Below the pieces are notes generated by a model. The model did no database searches and had not been told where the DNA came from. It saw only the letters and a program-made list of their open reading frames with translations. From Bryobacterales bacterium (GTDB lineage Bacteria; Acidobacteriota; Terriglobia; Bryobacterales; Bryobacteraceae), in NCBI GenBank assembly GCA_016789745.1, contig JAEUQF010000333.1, forward strand, positions 1-48,558: a stretch of 48,558 nt of DNA, read 5' to 3'. This document shows positions 35,001 through 42,668 of this stretch, one piece after another. Position 1 is the stretch's first letter. Each line of letters starts with the position of its first letter. Position numbers and translations under genes: made by a program.

Positions 35001-35114
35001 ACCCTCGCCGCCGACTTGGCACGCCTGCACAACGCGCCCGCCGATAGCCCCGTAGTTTGGAAGGATGTCGCGCACGCGCTCTTCAATCTGAAAGAATTCA
35101 TCTATCTGCCATGA
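32091..35114 (+). CDS. PSD1-type secreted cytochrome c protein (PSCyt1-DUF1549-DUF1553)
   Basis: 1007 residues with signal peptide (MWAVLSLLALGAAGYA), a heme site CYACH (35-39) in a planctomycete-type cytochrome domain, then DUF1549 (LLRRASFVLTGLPPSVQDL ... HWARHWMDVVRYGETRG) and C-terminal DUF1553 (ELADWIASPKNPLTARVMVNRVWAHVFG ... LALLNDPFIL). The middle part (about residues 390-640) has a beta-rich carbohydrate-binding-like insert. Pairs of this protein with a DUF1501 protein are very common in Planctomycetes, Verrucomicrobia and Acidobacteria and are thought to act on exotic polysaccharides; the reaction is unknown. It is coupled to the DUF1501 gene by ATGA (35111-35114). Confidence 0.93.
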   Translation: MWAVLSLLALGAAGYAATPVEHFENKVRPVLAKHCYACHGPDKQFSGLRVDSRQTLLQGGKRGPAISPGNPDESLLVNALHHTSLGMPPGYRLAPKEVADIEQWIKDGAVWPASPNAKTAARDPYGWYDEAARKHWAFQPLKPAAALALPAPKSGPADKRTLLRRASFVLTGLPPSVQDLAAFLDDNTPQAFAKAVDRMLASPHFGEHWARHWMDVVRYGETRGYEWNYEIVGAWRYRDYLIRAFNADVPYDQFVKEHIAGDLLAKPRVVNDVNESLTGTTFYRLGEAGHDDCIKFREISTDVIDNQIDTLSKAFQGMTVSCARCHNHKLDPIPTADYYGLYGILNSSRAVTHTLDAKAPLPAAAEQIRDRVKPAVRDELARIWRSAKLALPAKGEFKMEHPLHAWVALQSSPNFGEAWAKLAAEHARERDARAAFNKANFIPFDADWNADGLGLRDGAVAAGDFALAPEGTALLTALLPAGVHTNSLTDKWNGSLRSPLLPKTHKFASIRVMGGKLSAGRTVLDNCAIGEGYKVLTSASPSWLKLKTEANEKLPVFLEVVTKSDNPRIPDRPGVLKNKPEEIASPRSWFGYVRTVLHNVDESPREELSHMDRLFAAPVNSMAELQSRYEAIVQEATAKWAAGQATDDDVRWLDAFLQAGLLPNSADASPKLGELQTAYRKAESQLPEPRVVDGMGDAGQGFDAPVFRAGDPHSHGEITPRHFLSKIGPAWMGVQSAGSGRRELADWIASPKNPLTARVMVNRVWAHVFGTGLVRTVDNFGQEGEKPSDQALLDTLAANFMAHQWSVKRLVRKLVLSPSFQQSTPGYPLRRLSAESIRDAVLAASGRLDLTLYGPSIPPHRLNPQDYRRLFDGPLDGKGRRSLYTQITRMEGPRFLEIFDYPNPMAARGARDVTNVPAQALALLNDPFILQQAEVWAQSLVKLTPEQRIPRMFESALQRPPTADETDRFQTLAADLARLHNAPADSPVVWKDVAHALFNLKEFIYLP

Positions 35115-36490
35115 AGTGTCCCGGCTCGATTCCGCGTACGTTCAGCCGCCGCCAATTGCTGGCCACGGCATCCAATGGCTTCGGCTGGCTGGCTGCCAGA
35201 GGCCTGCTGCAGGGTGCCACGCATCATGAGGCGAAGGCCAGGCGTGTGTTGTTCCTGTTCATGCCGGGCGGCGTGTCGCACATGGAATCGTTCGATCCTA
35301 AGCCCAAGTTGAACGCGCTGGACGGCAAGCCGGCGAAGCTGGATAACTACGTGGCAGGCCCGAACCGTAAGTGGCTGCGCTGCCTGTGGGACTTTCAACA
35401 ACACGGGCAATGCGGCGCGCCGGTGAGCACGTTGTTCCCGCATACGGCGAAGCACGTGGATGACCTGGCTATCATTCGCAGCATGAAGTCGCAGTTCCCC
35501 TTACATGCGCGCGGCAACGTGTTTCTGCACACGGGCAAGAACATCGGCGGCTTCCCCAGCATGGGCTCGTGGATCAACTACGGGCTGGGCAGCGAGAACA
35601 AGAATCTGCCGGGCTATGTGCTGCTGCGCGATGCCTATGTGCCGCCGGGCGGCATCGAGAACTTTTCGAATGGCTTCCTGCCGGCCAGCCACCAGGCGAC
35701 GCACATTCGCGATGAAGGCGTGCCGGTGGACAACATCACGCCCGCCGACACCAACGCGCAGATCCAACGCGCGAAGCTGGATGCGATCCTAGCGCAGGAC
35801 CGCACGCTGCTGGCTCGGGCGAATAGCGACGACGCCATCGATTCCGCGATCGCCAACTACGAGATGGCGTACCGCATGCAATCGCTGGTGCCGGATGTGC
35901 TGGATCTGGGCAAGGAGTCCGAGGCGACGAAGAAGCTTTACGGCCTGGATGCCGAGGATAAGGCAAAGCGGTCCTACGGGTTGCAATGCCTGCGCGCGCG
36001 CCGATTGCTGGAGTCCGGTGTGCGTTTCGTCGAAGTCACGTGCCCGAATCTGTATGGCCAGAACGGCACCTGGGACCAGCACGATCATCTCAAGGAACAG
36101 CACGAGCGCAACGCTCATGTGACGGATCAGTCCGTGGCTGCGCTGCTGACGGACTTAAAGCAGCGCGGCATGCTGAAGGACACGCTGGTGCTATGGGCCG
36201 GCGAGTTCGGTCGCACGCCCGATACCGGCAACGGCGATGGGCGCGACCATCACCCCTTCTGCTTCACCATCTGGATGGCTGGCGGCGGCATCAAGGGCGG
36301 CGTCACCTATGGCGAAACCGATGAGTTAGGCGATCAGGTGGCCCGCGATCCGGTGGACATCCACGACCTGCACGCCACCATGCTGCATTGCCTGGGCCTG
36401 AATCATGAACGGCTGACGTATCGCTTCGGGGGCAGGGAACAGCGCCTGACCGATGTGCACGGCAACGTGGTGAAGGCTGTGTTGGCGTGA
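35111..36490 (+). CDS. DUF1501 protein, Tat-exported sulfatase-fold partner of PSD1
   Basis: 459 residues. An N-terminal FSRRQLLATASNGFGWLAA leader looks like a Tat signal. The body follows DUF1501, an alkaline-phosphatase/sulfatase-like fold: FLFMPGGVSHMESFDPK, IIRSMKSQFPLHARG, GTWDQHDHLKEQH, VLWAGEFGRTP and GRDHHPFCFTIWMAGGGIKGG. These Asp, His and Glu positions could bind a metal pair, as in sulfatases, but no Cys/Ser nucleophile motif is evident. It overlaps the PSD1 gene by ATGA and the downstream DUF6880-like gene by GTGA. Function is only known by association with PSD1. Confidence 0.93.
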   Translation: MKCPGSIPRTFSRRQLLATASNGFGWLAARGLLQGATHHEAKARRVLFLFMPGGVSHMESFDPKPKLNALDGKPAKLDNYVAGPNRKWLRCLWDFQQHGQCGAPVSTLFPHTAKHVDDLAIIRSMKSQFPLHARGNVFLHTGKNIGGFPSMGSWINYGLGSENKNLPGYVLLRDAYVPPGGIENFSNGFLPASHQATHIRDEGVPVDNITPADTNAQIQRAKLDAILAQDRTLLARANSDDAIDSAIANYEMAYRMQSLVPDVLDLGKESEATKKLYGLDAEDKAKRSYGLQCLRARRLLESGVRFVEVTCPNLYGQNGTWDQHDHLKEQHERNAHVTDQSVAALLTDLKQRGMLKDTLVLWAGEFGRTPDTGNGDGRDHHPFCFTIWMAGGGIKGGVTYGETDELGDQVARDPVDIHDLHATMLHCLGLNHERLTYRFGGREQRLTDVHGNVVKAVLA

Positions 36491-37722
36491 CGGCGAGCGT
36501 GATTCGTACGGCGTTTCAAAGGGCGATGCGCACACGCGGCTTCGTGCCCTATGCCGAAGCCGGCAGTTGGGCGGCGGGCATCGATTCCGTGATTACTTCC
36601 GTGGAGAGGCTCCTGACAACCAGCGAGGCCGAAGCCGCGATTGCGCTCTGCGAGTCCGCACTCAAGTCGCTGAGCAAGGCGATCCATCACGTCGATGACT
36701 CCGACGGGAATTTTCAGGAGTTACGCGACCGGCTGGAGCACATCCACCACCGCGCCTGCCAGCAGTGTGCGCCGAATGCCATCGCCCTTGCCAAACGCCT
36801 GTTCGCCATAGAACTTCGTTCTGACTTCGATATCTTCGATCGGGCCGCTGCCCGTTATGCGGACATCCTGGGACCGGCCGGAATGGCTGCCTATCGCAAG
36901 CTGGCGGAGGCCGAGTGGACGAAGGTTCCCCCGCGGGATCATCGCAGCAAGGGCATCGGTAGAGATCACTTCCGCATCACCCGCATCATGGAGACCCTTG
37001 CCAAACTCACCGGCGATGTCGAGCAGATTGTCGCTGTCCTGCGCCGCGACCTGTCGCACCCTTACGACTACCTGCAGATCGCGGAAGCCTATCGTGATGC
37101 CGGCAGGATGGATGCCTCTGTGTACTGGGCCGAGCAAGGAGTGCAGATATTCTCGCAACGTCCGGACAGCCGGCTGCAGCAATTCCTGGCGCACGAGTAC
37201 CATCGGCTTGGCCGCCATCAGGAAGCCATGCATCTGGCGTGGGCGATATTCGCGGATCGCCCCTGTTTAGAGACCTACGGCCAGCTCGAGAAGCACGCAC
37301 GGCAAGCCGAAGCGTGGCCCATCTGGCGAGAGAAGGCAATCGCGGAGATACGCAAGCGCGCCGAGCGGGACAACACTCTGCTGGTGGAGATTGCTCTACA
37401 CGAGGGCGATGCCGATTGGGCGTGGACCGAGGCGCAGGCCGGCTGCTCCGCTCATGTGTTGTTCAAGGTGGCCGAGCAACGCCAGCGGACACATCCGGGC
37501 GATGCAGGACGTGTCTACCTGTCGCTTGCGCAGCGCGAGATTCCCAGTTCGCGCTATGAGGGTGCGGTGCAGTTACTGGTGAAAGCCGCCGCCCTCATGG
37601 CCGAAGCCGGCCAGCGCGACGACTTTGCCGAGCAGTTGGACAAGCTTCGAACGAAGTACAAGCTCAAGCGAAACCTGATTCGCGAGATCGAGTGCTATCG
37701 CAAGGTCCTGTATTTCGAGTGA
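36487..37722 (+). CDS. DUF6880-like helical-repeat protein, without SWIM zinc finger
   Basis: 411 residues, GTG start overlapping the DUF1501 stop (GTGA, 36487-36490). The protein is almost all helical with TPR-like repeats; segments such as YLQIAEAYRDAGRMDASVYWAEQGVQ, split here as YLQIAEAYRDAG and DASVYWAEQGV, and LAHEYHRLGRHQEAMHLAWAIF, with RPCLETYGQLEKHA, match what I recall of DUF6880 in SWIM zinc-finger proteins. Those proteins have an N-terminal CxCx(n)CxH finger. Here the sequence begins directly in the helical part (VIRTAFQRAMRTRGFVPYAEAGSW), so the finger is absent. No signal peptide, so it is cytoplasmic, unlike its two operon partners. A regulatory or scaffold role is guesswork. 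Confidence 0.75.
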   Translation: MTASVIRTAFQRAMRTRGFVPYAEAGSWAAGIDSVITSVERLLTTSEAEAAIALCESALKSLSKAIHHVDDSDGNFQELRDRLEHIHHRACQQCAPNAIALAKRLFAIELRSDFDIFDRAAARYADILGPAGMAAYRKLAEAEWTKVPPRDHRSKGIGRDHFRITRIMETLAKLTGDVEQIVAVLRRDLSHPYDYLQIAEAYRDAGRMDASVYWAEQGVQIFSQRPDSRLQQFLAHEYHRLGRHQEAMHLAWAIFADRPCLETYGQLEKHARQAEAWPIWREKAIAEIRKRAERDNTLLVEIALHEGDADWAWTEAQAGCSAHVLFKVAEQRQRTHPGDAGRVYLSLAQREIPSSRYEGAVQLLVKAAALMAEAGQRDDFAEQLDKLRTKYKLKRNLIREIECYRKVLYFE

Positions 37723-37726
37723 GCCG

Positions 37727-38971
37727 TTATAGCTTGTAGCGGTCGTAATCGAAGCGCTCATTCACCAGGTGATAGAGCGGCTCGCCTTCCTTCTGCAGGT
37801 AGTACGTCTTCAGCAGCGTCCGCGGGAAGTCCGTCATCTTGCGCTTCACTGGGCCGGCGTCGGTCCATTCGTAAACGTCGACGTCCCACGGATTAAACGT
37901 GTCCGTTAACCCACGCTCCTTCGCAATCCGGTAAAAGTGCACGTTACCCGGCTCATGCCCGCCCAGCCACAGGCCCACCAAATCCAGCCGGAACGGGTCC
38001 TTGGCGAACATCACCATGTTGGGCAGGAAGTCCGGAACCGGATCTGCGGGATCCTCATTCTTGGCGTAGATCGCCTCAATCATGTGCAGGCCGAACTTGA
38101 GCGTGCTCAGGTGATCGCAGGTCTTATGCGCCCAGATCTCCTGCCGGATGGGACTCAAATCGGCAGTGCTCTCATACCGTGCGTAGTTCATCTTCCGGTG
38201 ATTGTCGTGATAGCGCGTCACACGTTCGACAACATTCTTTGCGATGAACGGCTTCATGTGATCCGGCACGCCGGTCACCATGGCCCAACCGGGGCAGAAG
38301 CGTTGGAATGGCCACACGGCAAGACCCTGCGCGTTCTTGCAGGCCTGTGTCAGGCACATCCCGTGGGAGCGCCACTTGGCGATGTTAAACAGCCACGTGT
38401 CGGGCTCATGGATGGGCGGATAATGCGGCACGCGGCCATACACCACGCCATCATCAGGCTTGGCCCAGTTCATGCCCACTTCGCGCTTGTAGTCTGATGC
38501 GCGCCGCTGCGGTTCCAGCACGTCCACGCCCAATCGCTCGTGCGTTTCGTCGTACTTGGTGCTCCAGCGCGACGACCGGTAGTTCGCCTCCACGTAATGG
38601 AAGCGCCGCAAACCGGTTTCATGCAGCGACGTAAGAAGGCCGTCGTAGAAGTCGGCGTCCGTACCCCAGTTTACCTGCTGGCCATTCTCGCGCCGCGTGA
38701 GCACGTTCGGCTTCAGCACAATGCGGTGGGTGAGCGGAATACCGTCACGCTCGCGCTTTTCAAAGAGGCTGCGGCCCAGGTGCAGACCCTCGCGCCGCAT
38801 GCCGGTAAAGTCAAGCCTGCCGGCGACGTTCGTCTTGCGGATGAACACCGCCTTCGGATTCGCTTCCACGAAAGGATGCAGGCCGAAGTAGCCTGTGGTT
38901 GCACCACGCAGCGCGCCACTGGTGGCCGCTGCCAATCCTGCGCCAAGAAAACCTCTACGGGTCAGGCTCAT
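37727..38971 (-). CDS. Tat-exported DUF362-family protein
   Basis: 414 residues with a clear twin-arginine signal (SLTRRGFLGAGLAAATSGAL). The body carries DUF362 features: RIVLKPNVLTRRENGQQVNWGTDA, and NIAKWRSHGMCLTQACKNAQGLA where the family has its conserved Lys and Cys/Asn-rich loop. DUF362 proteins sometimes carry ferredoxin domains; none is present here. The ATG at 38971 is preferred to the adjacent one at 38974 because a strong AAGGAGG lies 5 bases before it. A TATAAA box lies about 35 bases upstream. The gene converges on the DUF6880-like gene with 4 bases between stops. The substrate is unknown. Confidence 0.85.
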   Translation of the reverse strand: MSLTRRGFLGAGLAAATSGALRGATTGYFGLHPFVEANPKAVFIRKTNVAGRLDFTGMRREGLHLGRSLFEKRERDGIPLTHRIVLKPNVLTRRENGQQVNWGTDADFYDGLLTSLHETGLRRFHYVEANYRSSRWSTKYDETHERLGVDVLEPQRRASDYKREVGMNWAKPDDGVVYGRVPHYPPIHEPDTWLFNIAKWRSHGMCLTQACKNAQGLAVWPFQRFCPGWAMVTGVPDHMKPFIAKNVVERVTRYHDNHRKMNYARYESTADLSPIRQEIWAHKTCDHLSTLKFGLHMIEAIYAKNEDPADPVPDFLPNMVMFAKDPFRLDLVGLWLGGHEPGNVHFYRIAKERGLTDTFNPWDVDVYEWTDAGPVKRKMTDFPRTLLKTYYLQKEGEPLYHLVNERFDYDRYKL

Positions 38972-39004
38972 CATGCCCTCCTTGCCGGCGGAGTTTTGCT
39001 TCAG

Positions 39005-39010
39005 TTTATA
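39005..39010 (-). promoter_or_regulatory. TATAAA -10-like box before the DUF362 gene
   Basis: On the minus strand the sequence reads GGTATAAA, 33 bases before the ATG at 38971, with a strong AAGGAGG in the leader. It overlaps the stop codon of the upstream HMA-like gene. I see no -35 box. The same GGTATAAA plus AAGGAGGG layout precedes the enolase-superfamily gene at 47124. Confidence 0.35.
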
Positions 39011-39233
39011 CCGTTACGCGGCGCAGAATGGGAATGCCGGTCCGCACCAGCGCCGCTTCGACATCACGGGGCGACAGGCGGGAGGCATCGTACTCCACCG
39101 TGATCCCATCCAATCCGGGCTGTTTCAATGCCACCTTTTGGATGCCGTAGACGCCATGCACACGGGCGATTGCATCCAGATCCGCATCCCCCATGGGGCG
39201 CGCCAGATCGAAATTAAGATCAACCTTGGTCAT
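39006..39233 (-). CDS. Small HMA-like (heavy-metal-associated fold) protein without CxxC
   Basis: 75 residues with the beta-alpha-beta-beta-alpha-beta pattern of heavy-metal-associated domains: KVDLNFDLARP, DADLDAIARVHGVYGIQKV, GLDGITVEYDASRLSPRDVEAALVRTGIPI (a strand, a turn and a helix). The CxxC that binds metal in copper chaperones, normally at the end of the first strand, is absent, and there is no Cys anywhere. It may bind another partner or serve as a regulatory domain. It overlaps the histidine kinase gene by 14 bases and is the last gene of the aroA operon. Function unknown. Confidence 0.65.
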   Translation of the reverse strand: MTKVDLNFDLARPMGDADLDAIARVHGVYGIQKVALKQPGLDGITVEYDASRLSPRDVEAALVRTGIPILRRVTV

Positions 39234-39864
39234 CGGTGTTCAGGATAACAAACTCCGCTCCGCCTTCCGGCCGGTTCCGGGCGGACACGGTACCACCGTC
39301 GGCTTCCACCATGGTCCGCACGATATGCAATCCCAGCCCGTGCAACCCCGCGCCACGCTGGCCGCGCTTTGTCGAGACGTGCGGATCAAACAATTTGGGC
39401 AGTATCTGTTCCGGGATACCCGGGCCATTGTCGGCCACCGTGACTTCGATGCCGTTGTCCGTCCGGCGCGCCGTCAACTCCACCGCGCCCCCACGCGGCA
39501 TCGCCTGGGCCGCATTCAGCAGCAGGTTTACCAGTATGCGTTCCCATGCCGCGGCGTTGCTGCTGATTCGTAGGCCCTCTTCAATTTGGATGCGAAATGC
39601 AATATCAGGTCCGTTGCCGGCGCGCAGGAAATCGCGGGCGAACTGGACGGCGATCTCCGCGATGCGGCGCAGTTCGAAACTTCCGCGCGTGGCCTCAATC
39701 ACGCTCCGGAGCAGCCGCAGCCCATGCTCCGTGCTGCGGTGAATCGTGCCCGCCAGCGCACTCCAGCGCTCATCTTCTTCCAGCACGTCCGCCGCGTCCT
39801 GGATGGTCTGAAACACGTTGTTCAGATCATGTACCAGGCCGCGAACGGAGAGGTCTTCCGACAT
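39220..39864 (-). CDS. Short soluble histidine kinase without sensor domain
   Basis: 214 residues. The protein consists only of a dimerisation/phospho-acceptor helix pair (LVHDLNNVFQTIQDAADV with His12) and a HATPase_c domain: N box NLLLNAAQAM, G1 box VADNGPGIPEQ, F-like LFDPHVSTKRG and G2 box GLHGLGLHIV. There is no membrane segment, PAS, GAF or HAMP domain, and no response regulator gene nearby. The H box HDLNN is of the HDxxN type. It starts 8 bases after the aroA stop, so it is co-transcribed with aroA, an unusual pairing. It may receive its signal from another protein. Confidence 0.85.
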   Translation of the reverse strand: MSEDLSVRGLVHDLNNVFQTIQDAADVLEEDERWSALAGTIHRSTEHGLRLLRSVIEATRGSFELRRIAEIAVQFARDFLRAGNGPDIAFRIQIEEGLRISSNAAAWERILVNLLLNAAQAMPRGGAVELTARRTDNGIEVTVADNGPGIPEQILPKLFDPHVSTKRGQRGAGLHGLGLHIVRTMVEADGGTVSARNRPEGGAEFVILNTDDQG

Positions 39865-39871
39865 ACGCCGC

Positions 39872-41152
39872 CTATCTCGCCAGCCCGCGAATCATCGTGT
39901 AGAACTCGGGGAAGGAAACCGAGGCCGCGCCTGCGTCTTCAATGGTGCAGGGGCCGTCGGCCGCCAGAGCCGCCACCGAGAAGGCCATCGCGATCCGGTG
40001 ATCTCCGAAGCTATCCACGGTGGCCGCCTTGAACTGCTGATTCCCCGGCACGTGGAAGCCATCCTGCTCTACCTGCATTTCTATACCCATGCGCTTCATG
40101 TTCTCGGCAACCGTGGCGATGCGGTCGGTCTCCTTGACGCGCAGTTCCGCCGCGTCCCGAACCGTGAGCCCTTGCTTCGAAGTCGCGCCCAATACGGCCA
40201 GCGCCGGGATCTCGTCGATCAACTGCGCCGTGGTGGCTTTCTCGATGATGCCGCCTTCCCAGCGCGCATATTCCACCACGATGTCGCCCACCACTTCGCC
40301 GTTCACCTGGCCGATGTTCGCCACGCGGATCTTCGCGCCGCCGCCTGCCAGAAAGTCCATCAGTCCCGCGCGTGTGGGGTTCAGGCCTACCCCTTCGATC
40401 ACGATGCGCGAGCCCGGCTTCAACATCGCCGCTACCAGAAAGAAGGAAGAGGACGAGATGTCGCCCGGCACCGTAAGCTCGCGCCCGGTGAGCTTGGGCC
40501 GGCCGTGCAGAGTGATCACCTTGCCCATTGACTCGACTTCAGCCCCGAACTCGCGCAGCGCGATCTCCGAGTGATCGCGCGTGAGCACCGGTTCGCGCAC
40601 GATGGTGGCGCCATCGCAATAGATGCCCGCGAATAGCACCGCCGTCTTCACCTGCGCACTCGCCACCGGCAGCGTATAGTCAATGGCCGTCAGCTTCCGT
40701 CCATGAATGTGTAGCGGCGGATACTTGCCGTCTTTCGCCTCGATCTGCGCGCCCATCTGCGCCAGCGGTGTGATGATGCGCGCCATCGGCCGCTTGGCCA
40801 GCGACTCGTCACCCTCAATCTCACATTCAAATGGCTGCGCGGCCAGAATGCCGCTGAGCATCCGGATGGTGGAGCCCGAGTTGCCTGCATCCAGTTTGGC
40901 GGACGGAGCCTTCAGCCCATCCAGCCCGACGCCTTGTACTGTGACGGTCTTGCCTTCCTTGGTAATCGGAACCCCGAGCGCTTTCATGCACCCCAGCGTG
41001 GAGGCGCAATCGGCACCGGAAGAGTAGTTATGAATCGTCGAGGTGCCTTCGGCGATGCTGGAAAGCATGGCGTAACGATGAGAAACGGCTTTGTCGCCAG
41101 GAAGGCGCACCGCGCCCTCCAACACAGAAACAGGGTGGATGGTTTCAACCAT
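39872..41152 (-). CDS. aroA: 3-phosphoshikimate 1-carboxyvinyltransferase (EPSP synthase)
   Basis: 426 residues, full length for the sixth shikimate-pathway enzyme, which joins phosphoenolpyruvate to shikimate 3-phosphate. Seen are LDAGNSGSTIRM (88-99, the PEP-site Gly93 retained), RDHSEIALREFG, LIDEIPALAVLG with the catalytic acid region, RVKETDRI and SFGDHRIAMAFSVAAL. The motif style is that of the Bacillus-type branch. One oddity: the start of the active site reads PGDKAVSHR, with Ala22 where most enzymes have the Ser that holds the substrate phosphate (E. coli Ser23). TACAAT 12 bases before the ATG may be its -10 box. First gene of a three-gene operon with a histidine kinase and an HMA-like protein. 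Confidence 0.96.
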   Translation of the reverse strand: MVETIHPVSVLEGAVRLPGDKAVSHRYAMLSSIAEGTSTIHNYSSGADCASTLGCMKALGVPITKEGKTVTVQGVGLDGLKAPSAKLDAGNSGSTIRMLSGILAAQPFECEIEGDESLAKRPMARIITPLAQMGAQIEAKDGKYPPLHIHGRKLTAIDYTLPVASAQVKTAVLFAGIYCDGATIVREPVLTRDHSEIALREFGAEVESMGKVITLHGRPKLTGRELTVPGDISSSSFFLVAAMLKPGSRIVIEGVGLNPTRAGLMDFLAGGGAKIRVANIGQVNGEVVGDIVVEYARWEGGIIEKATTAQLIDEIPALAVLGATSKQGLTVRDAAELRVKETDRIATVAENMKRMGIEMQVEQDGFHVPGNQQFKAATVDSFGDHRIAMAFSVAALAADGPCTIEDAGAASVSFPEFYTMIRGLAR

Positions 41153-41164
41153 GAGAAACCCTTT

Positions 41165-41170
41165 ATTGTA
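41165..41170 (-). promoter_or_regulatory. aroA: TACAAT -10-like box before aroA
   Basis: On the minus strand TACAAT (5/6 match to TATAAT) lies 12 bases before the aroA ATG at 41152, inside the 52-base gap after the Nramp-like gene. No convincing -35 box is found 16-18 bases further up, and no Shine-Dalgarno precedes the ATG. Confidence 0.4.
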
Positions 41171-41186
41171 GCGGCTTACAGGCTTC

Positions 41187-41200
41187 CGGCAGAAATGCCG
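41187..41200. other. Small hairpin CGGCA-GAAA-TGCCG in the Nramp-aroA gap
   Basis: Five base pairs closed by a GAAA loop on the plus strand (TTTC on the transcribed minus strand). It follows the Nramp-like stop codon by 4 bases on the minus strand, but no T-run follows, so it is at best a weak termination or processing site. Confidence 0.25.
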
Positions 41201-41204
41201 CGAA

Positions 41205-42662
41205 TCAACTCGTCAGCCATTCCCGCACCTTCGGCCACTGCTGCTGGAAAGCGAAGTAGGAAATGGCGAAGTAGAGCGACGCGCAGGCCACCAGCCCGAT
41301 GCGCATGGGCCAACCAGGCCGTGCTTCCGGCGGCAGCAGCACCATCAGTACATAGAGCGTATGCAGCGCGCAGATGGATAGTGCCACGTTCATCATGAAA
41401 CCGCTCGCCATGGCCAACACCAGCGGATTTGGCGTGATGCGCAGCGCAATCAGCCCCCACACCGCGTACAGCACCAGGATCGTGTAATAGACGTACTTCA
41501 CCTTATGGCCGTCGATCTTTTGCAGTCGCCCGACACCCATCCAGATCACGTCGGTCCAACGGCGGCACAGGTTGTCGAGTTGCGACACCTGCGTGGGCGC
41601 CATGATCAGGAAGCCGCACAGCAGGGTGAGATACCAGAAGAGGATGCCGTGCTGATCCCCGATGGCTTTGGCCGACATAGCCGCCACCGCATTGCCATCA
41701 ATGTTCTTTGCGCCGCGCACAAACTCATAGCTGAACATCGCAGGCAGCGCCATGCCGAGAATGCAGCCCGGCACCCACAGATACAACTGATCGCGACGGA
41801 TGTGGCGCAGCCAGCCTTGCCAGCGGTCCAGGTTCTCCTGCGTCCGTTCGAACGTCTTGCCGGTGTGCGAGAGGCTGATGTTGCGCCCGCCGATCGCACT
41901 CGGAATCGCCCCGACCTCCGCACCCATGCCCCAGCCCTTATCTCGCGCGTAGTTGGAAAAGGCGCTGTTGGTAAGCCCCCCCGCACCGGCCACGGCAGCG
42001 AACGCTGCAAGCGTAGCCCAGTTGAACTCAGTCTGCGGCAGGGCGCCGAACTGGAAGAACCCGCTGCCGATCTCCAGCCAAGTGCCAGGCTTCACGAAGA
42101 ACGCCACGACAAAACCGAGATACGCGAGGATGAGCGCAAGCTTCACCACCATCACGCGCTCCAAAGCGTTGTAGATCTTGCCGCCAAAGATGAGCGGCAC
42201 GAAGCAGGCAAGGAAGATGCAGTAACTGATCGTCCGCACCAAGCTGCCATCCGCCGCCCCAGGCAATCGCCCCAGCATCACCGCCGCCAATGGCACCGCG
42301 GCGTTCGACGACAGATACGGCCACACCCCGCCGAAATCGAACATCAGATAGAAGCAGGTCCAAAATGTAGGTCCGGGCCAGGTGCGGAAGAAGCCAACGA
42401 AGATCGTCTCCCCGCAGTACAGCGCATACCGCATCACCGCCAGGTTCAGGAACAACTGGCCGAGGATGGCGATGGTGGCCAGCCACATCACGCGGCCGCC
42501 GTACTGCGCGGTTACCAGAGGCCCGAACAGCCACTCGCCGCCGCCGATATTGGCACCCACCATCAGCAGTCCAGGGCCGACTAACGAAGTCCAACGCGTG
42601 GCGAACTGCCGGGGCGGATCAGGCAGCGGGGCCTTCTCCCAGGGTGTGAAGCCTTGCGACAT
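41205..42662 (-). CDS. Nramp-related membrane transporter lacking the canonical metal-site motifs
   Basis: 485 residues with about 11-12 membrane helices. The overall pattern (GPGLLMVGANIGGGEW in the first helix, a long loop around residues 255-300, WVPGCILGMALPAM) places it in the Nramp/SLC11-like group. Canonical metal importers carry DPGN in helix 1 and MPH in helix 6. Here these places read NIGGGEW and GAGGLTNS, so it probably does not move manganese or iron in the usual way. Gly-Gly-Gly-Glu and Asn/Ser side chains could form another site. It starts 6 bases after the stop of an amidohydrolase gene, suggesting uptake of something used by that enzyme, or of its metal. Confidence 0.85.
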   Translation of the reverse strand: MSQGFTPWEKAPLPDPPRQFATRWTSLVGPGLLMVGANIGGGEWLFGPLVTAQYGGRVMWLATIAILGQLFLNLAVMRYALYCGETIFVGFFRTWPGPTFWTCFYLMFDFGGVWPYLSSNAAVPLAAVMLGRLPGAADGSLVRTISYCIFLACFVPLIFGGKIYNALERVMVVKLALILAYLGFVVAFFVKPGTWLEIGSGFFQFGALPQTEFNWATLAAFAAVAGAGGLTNSAFSNYARDKGWGMGAEVGAIPSAIGGRNISLSHTGKTFERTQENLDRWQGWLRHIRRDQLYLWVPGCILGMALPAMFSYEFVRGAKNIDGNAVAAMSAKAIGDQHGILFWYLTLLCGFLIMAPTQVSQLDNLCRRWTDVIWMGVGRLQKIDGHKVKYVYYTILVLYAVWGLIALRITPNPLVLAMASGFMMNVALSICALHTLYVLMVLLPPEARPGWPMRIGLVACASLYFAISYFAFQQQWPKVREWLTS

Positions 42663-42668
42663 GAGCCG

